DNA of 64,000 nucleotides from the NCBI GenBank assembly GCA_963575645.1, contig OY754473.1, forward strand, positions 7,440,001 through 7,504,000. Direction: 5' to 3'. A program made the position numbers and the translations under genes. The notes under the pieces were generated by a model, which saw only the letters and a list, made by a program, of their open reading frames with translations, was not told the origin of the DNA and ran no database searches. This document shows, one piece after another, positions 62,601 through 64,000 of the stretch; position 1 is the stretch's first letter, and each line of letters opens with the position of its first letter. Source of the stretch: Xanthostigma xanthostigma. Lineage: Eukaryota; Arthropoda; Insecta; Raphidioptera; Raphidiidae.

Positions 62601-63529
62601 CTGGTCCGCTCCGTACCAAATCTGTTCGTCTGTACAGTAGTCTGCGTGTCCGCCCGGTTCGATGAGAACAGATTCGGTCGTCTGTTGCAAGATCCGCCGT
62701 ACCATGTTCGTTGTCGGACCGGACCAAGTTCGACCGTGTGTTAGCACTATTAAACTGAGATATTATCAATTAAAGAAAACTATACCTACTCGGAGATCTA
62801 TTAGAAATTAGAAATTAATTAACATAATATACCAATCAAATGAAAGGCTTGGCTTGTTCAGTTCACATCACACGCCATTATTACAAATTATTTTGAAAAT
62901 AGCTTCGAATAAGACGTTTTTATGCTCGAGTGCAATCTCGTTAAACTCGCGAGATCTCGCTCCCATTTTTCGGCCGAGATCAATCTCGCTAAAAAAGGCC
63001 GAGATCTCGCGAGAACGAGATTGCATTCCCTAATTTAGATCCATTAAAAGTCCCCAAAGAAATTGTGAGAAGCACACGTCGGTGTTGTCAACTGTTTAAA
63101 ATAAAAAAATGGCCTGTAAACCTCCAAAAAAAGAGAAAATAAATTTTACTAATTTTCTAGCCCCGACTTCGCCTGGGTAGATTTTGGTTTGTCAGCGAAA
63201 CAAAGAAGCAAGGAAATCTCTCGTACATTGCTTATTTTTCAATTTAACGACATCAGTGCCAGTTTAAACAAACGACATCTTTTGTTATTGTTTATTTTGA
63301 GTTTTCGATGTTCGTTTCAGTACTTCTTCGACGCAAACGAAGCGGAAGCTTGGATGAGTGAGCAAGAACTGTACATGATGGTCGAAGACAGAGGCAAAGA
63401 CGAAATATCCGCCCAGAATCTAATGAAGAAACACAAGAGTCTCGAATTGGCCGTCGAAGACTACGCCGACACGATCAGACAGCTCGGAGAAACTGCCCGG
63501 CAACTCACTGCCGAACAGCATCCTCTCAG
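44614..63529 (+). CDS. beta-Spec: beta-spectrin (first 12 coding exons; 3' part outside window)
   Basis: Exons: 44614-44743 (ATG; 5' UTR from acceptor 44579), 51078-51229, 52169-52342, 52687-52975, 54058-54358, 55721-57812, 58332-58571, 58645-58857, 59614-59865, 60720-61142, 61362-61883, 63321-63529. All phases agree and give about 1,665 of roughly 2,300 residues. Starts [17 protein letters not shown] as in Drosophila. CH1 ([20 protein letters not shown]... GERL) and CH2 ([19 protein letters not shown]) form the actin-binding domain. From about residue 290 spectrin repeats follow, with [20 protein letters not shown] leading into repeat 1 and [16 protein letters not shown] later. The window ends in the repeat containing [20 protein letters not shown]; the remaining repeats and the PH domain are missing only because the window ends. 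Known role: with alpha-spectrin it forms the submembrane lattice, binding F-actin and ankyrin. No break seen. Confidence 0.97.
44993..46450. mobile_element. hAT-like element rich in GGATATCCG words, split by a mariner-type insertion
   Basis: Left end AGTGATGTTCCGGATATCCG, right end inverse GTGATGTGTCGGATCG. Repeated CCGTATCCGCGGAT words on both flanks. The central roughly 0.93 kb belongs to the element at 45110-46043. Confidence 0.55.
45110..46043 (+). mobile_element. Internally deleted Tc1/mariner-type transposon
   Basis: Inverted ends ATATAACGAGTGATTTTTT (left) and AAAAAATCACCCGTTATAT (right). Codes first for [20 protein letters not shown], the N-terminal helix-turn-helix of this transposase group (from 45228), then from about 45450 for GGIIGPYFF and from 45548 for the catalytic C-terminal half ([34 protein letters not shown]). 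Relative to full-length relatives roughly 150 residues in the middle are missing and there are at least two frame changes (near 45355 and in the T-run at 45540), so it is dead. hits of this kind are frequent in insects. Confidence 0.85.
46910..47620. repeat. Foldback and minisatellite region in beta-spectrin intron 1
   Basis: Phrases 'gtgactaaattactaagtga' at 46970-47065 are inverted at about 47530-47560. Between them lie a 111-bp hairpin (47073-47183) and a minisatellite (47185-47410) with units of 'acaattcgcatacccctt' and 'atcgttcaccccggaatt'. Confidence 0.6.
47073..47183. repeat. Near-perfect 111-bp palindrome
   Basis: ATAGTTAATTGTTTGAATAG at the left is exactly inverted at the right end; arms of about 54 bp with two or three differences and almost no loop. 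Confidence 0.85.
48044..49113. mobile_element. hAT-type element with perfect 8-bp duplication, hosting a Harbinger-like insert
   Basis: Starts CAGGGGCCGGATTAACC and ends GGATTAATCCGGCACTG-type inverse (TTAATCCGGCACTG). GCCATCGG stands at 48036-48043 and 49114-49121. Without the insert at 48254-48890 the element is about 430 bp. No coding. Confidence 0.85.
48254..48890. mobile_element. 637-bp PIF/Harbinger-like MITE nested in the hAT element
   Basis: GGGTGCGTTCCGATATACAC at the left, exact inverse at the right, at least 30 bp of inverted repeat. TTA on both sides (48251-48253, 48891-48893). Many internal CAGTGCTC/CAGTATACTG palindromes. Confidence 0.85.
49797..50201 (-). mobile_element. tRNA-derived SINE, reverse copy lacking the A box
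   Basis: Reverse of 14257-14687: begins with the ATT-type tail and 'tgcgtttaacgtccgtttct' and ends with the B box (GGGATTCGAATCCGG) and 'tctagtgctctca'. The A-box part is missing, so it is head-truncated. In beta-spectrin intron 1. Confidence 0.8.
50220..51060. other. AT-rich intron stretch, nothing recognised
   Basis: Last part of beta-spectrin intron 1 before the acceptor at 51077. No frame, repeat partner or RNA gene identified. Confidence 0.5.
51295..51981 (+). mobile_element. 687-bp TTAA-flanked element, GGAGGTTGA ends
   Basis: TTAA 51291-51294 then GGAGGTTGA; right end TCAACCTCC then TTAA 51982-51985. The left-truncated reverse relative at 37899-38563 shows it is dispersed. Lies in beta-spectrin intron 2, 65 bp after exon 2. 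piggyBac-like by TTAA only; no transposase. Confidence 0.8.
52425..52592. repeat. ATCGATATATCGATAC-rich hAT-like remnant
   Basis: Dense TATCGATA words ending in TTTTTCAACATCCCTAG. The inverse (CTAGGGATGTTGAAAAAGTA) is a common hAT start. In beta-spectrin intron 3; left end not fixed. Confidence 0.5.
53025..54000. mobile_element. 976-bp TTAA-flanked element with two tiers of inverted repeats
   Basis: TTAA 53021-53024 and 54001-54004. Outer ends GGGGTTACACTACCCAG continue as inverted repeat for about 50 bp. Inner arms (53077-53150 against 53611-53685; 'ttacgcatatattaaagttc') form a second tier. It fills most of beta-spectrin intron 4. A partial relative is at 24745-24957. piggyBac-like by TTAA; no coding. 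Confidence 0.88.
54487..54655. mobile_element. 169-bp foldback MITE, AGT duplication, copy 1
   Basis: AGGTTCGTTCCAAGCAGCC... at the left is inverted nearly perfectly at the right (arms about 50 bp and more; 'ctgcgcaagac' words inside). AGT appears on both sides, as expected for a 3-bp duplication within TACAGTGTAAAC. Copy 2 at 62259-62410. Confidence 0.75.
54787..55348 (-). mobile_element. 562-bp Tc1/mariner-like MITE, uninterrupted copy
   Basis: TA|CAGTATGTAAAC at the left and GTTTACATACTG|TA at the right. On the minus strand it carries the same transposase relic as 42200-43449 ([16 protein letters not shown]). It provides the empty site for copy E of the GACGTGATAACGTC family. Confidence 0.85.
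57813..58331. other. beta-spectrin intron 6
   Basis: AT-rich, no repeat partner recognised apart from simple T runs. Nothing else seen. Confidence 0.5.
58953..59553 (+). repeat. 0.6-kb dispersed repeat, copy 3, in beta-spectrin intron 8
   Basis: About 601 bp, 95% like 34611-35208. Flanks GAGAAATT and GAGTAATT are similar at 7 of 8 positions, which may be a target duplication or chance. No inverted ends. Confidence 0.7.
59866..60719. other. beta-spectrin intron 9
   Basis: No transposon ends or coding frame recognised; one short palindrome near 59913 (ATCGAAGCCTTCGAT). Confidence 0.5.
62259..62410. mobile_element. Foldback MITE, copy 2 (right end lost)
   Basis: Matches 54487-54655 from AAGGTTCGTTCCAAGCAGCC to 'ttaccgttcgcgg', then stops before the terminal CTGCTTGGAACGAAC. 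Confidence 0.7.
62556..62749. mobile_element. 194-bp PIF/Harbinger-like MITE, copy 2
   Basis: Same length and ends as 1655-1848, TTA at 62553-62555 and 62750-62752. Confidence 0.8.
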
Positions 63530-64000
63530 GTTATTCTCTATTTCTCTTTTGTTTTTCGTACTTAAGGAAGTATCCTCGATAAATGAATTAACAAACAGAA
63601 AATTACGAAAATTTACAAATATGTCAAAACCTTTTCAAAAATGACTCAGTTAAATTTTTGTGATTTTTGGTTGACTTTGAAAAAAGATATTGATAATTTT
63701 ATTTCGCTGCACTTAACATGGAGTCTTATGGGAATATGTGATTTTGACGCACTCCATCATTTATTACGTTGGAATTGACAAACAGATTTTGATAAAATTT
63801 TCAGGAAATATAAACGAATATTCTATGAACATTTTTCTTTTTCCAAAACGTATAAAGCTTGCTTATGTTAATAGAAATAACTAAAACAAAGTCGAGCTTT
63901 TTAGCAATTCATAAACATGGCTACACCGCAATATTATAGTTTGTGGCGCGTCATTCAAAGGTAAGTTACGAAACTGCAGCAGTTTTGATATCGTAAAAAC

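Larger units (their letters stand above)
61998..63040. mobile_element. Possible hAT-like element rich in TCTCGCGAGA palindromes (intron 11)
   Basis: Clusters of GATCTCGCGAGA at 62003-62097 and 62945-63025. The right end reads inversely TAGGGAATGCAATCTCG, a usual hAT start. ATTTAGATC occurs at both margins (about 61999 and 63034). Between the clusters lie two other MITEs. Left end unclear. Confidence 0.4.

Noticed and set aside
63563-64000. Another TTAA element starting at TTAAGGAAGTATCC
   Set aside because: Only one possible end is in the window, so no inverted end or duplication can be seen.

Overview
The window is animal nuclear DNA, very probably from an insect. Two conserved metazoan genes with GT-AG introns are readable on the + strand: Vps39/Vam6 at the left edge and beta-spectrin on the right. 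The beta-spectrin protein is close to the Drosophila sequence as I remember it. Exons are GC- and CpG-rich, introns and intergenic DNA are AT-rich and full of transposon debris. I cannot name the order or species. No bacterial, CRISPR or operon-like features were seen.

Layout. Positions 1-5454 hold the last 12 exons of Vps39 (about 811 residues; the N-terminus lies left of the window). Positions about 5.5-44.5 kb contain no protein-coding gene I can support. They hold dispersed repeats: short DNA transposons (MITEs) of the Tc1/mariner-pogo, piggyBac-like (TTAA), PIF/Harbinger-like (TTA) and hAT types, a tRNA-derived SINE with a perfect 16-bp target duplication, LINE-like 3' tails, one candidate solo LTR, a palindromic array with a repeated structured hairpin, and a five-copy unclassified family that starts with GACGTGATAACGTC and sits in T-runs. 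Two GC-rich segments (about 6.1-6.27 kb and 38.7-39.1 kb) end in good splice donors and are candidate 5' non-coding exons or promoters of beta-spectrin. Positions 44579-63529 carry the first 12 coding exons of beta-spectrin (about 1,665 residues: actin-binding CH1-CH2 and roughly the first dozen spectrin repeats). The remaining repeats and the PH domain lie to the right. Its introns are heavily loaded with nested insertions.

The two genes are not functionally linked as far as is known. Vps39 is a tethering (HOPS) subunit for late endosome/lysosome fusion, and beta-spectrin builds the submembrane actin-spectrin lattice. What ties the window together is the repeat content: the same MITE families occur in Vps39 introns, in the intergenic stretch and in beta-spectrin introns. 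Pairs of empty and occupied sites inside the window allow several insertions to be delimited to within a few bases. The strongest leads for follow-up are the GACGTGATAACGTC family, the set of TTAA-flanked foldback elements, and the CTGAAGAAG-stem-CGAAACG hairpins.
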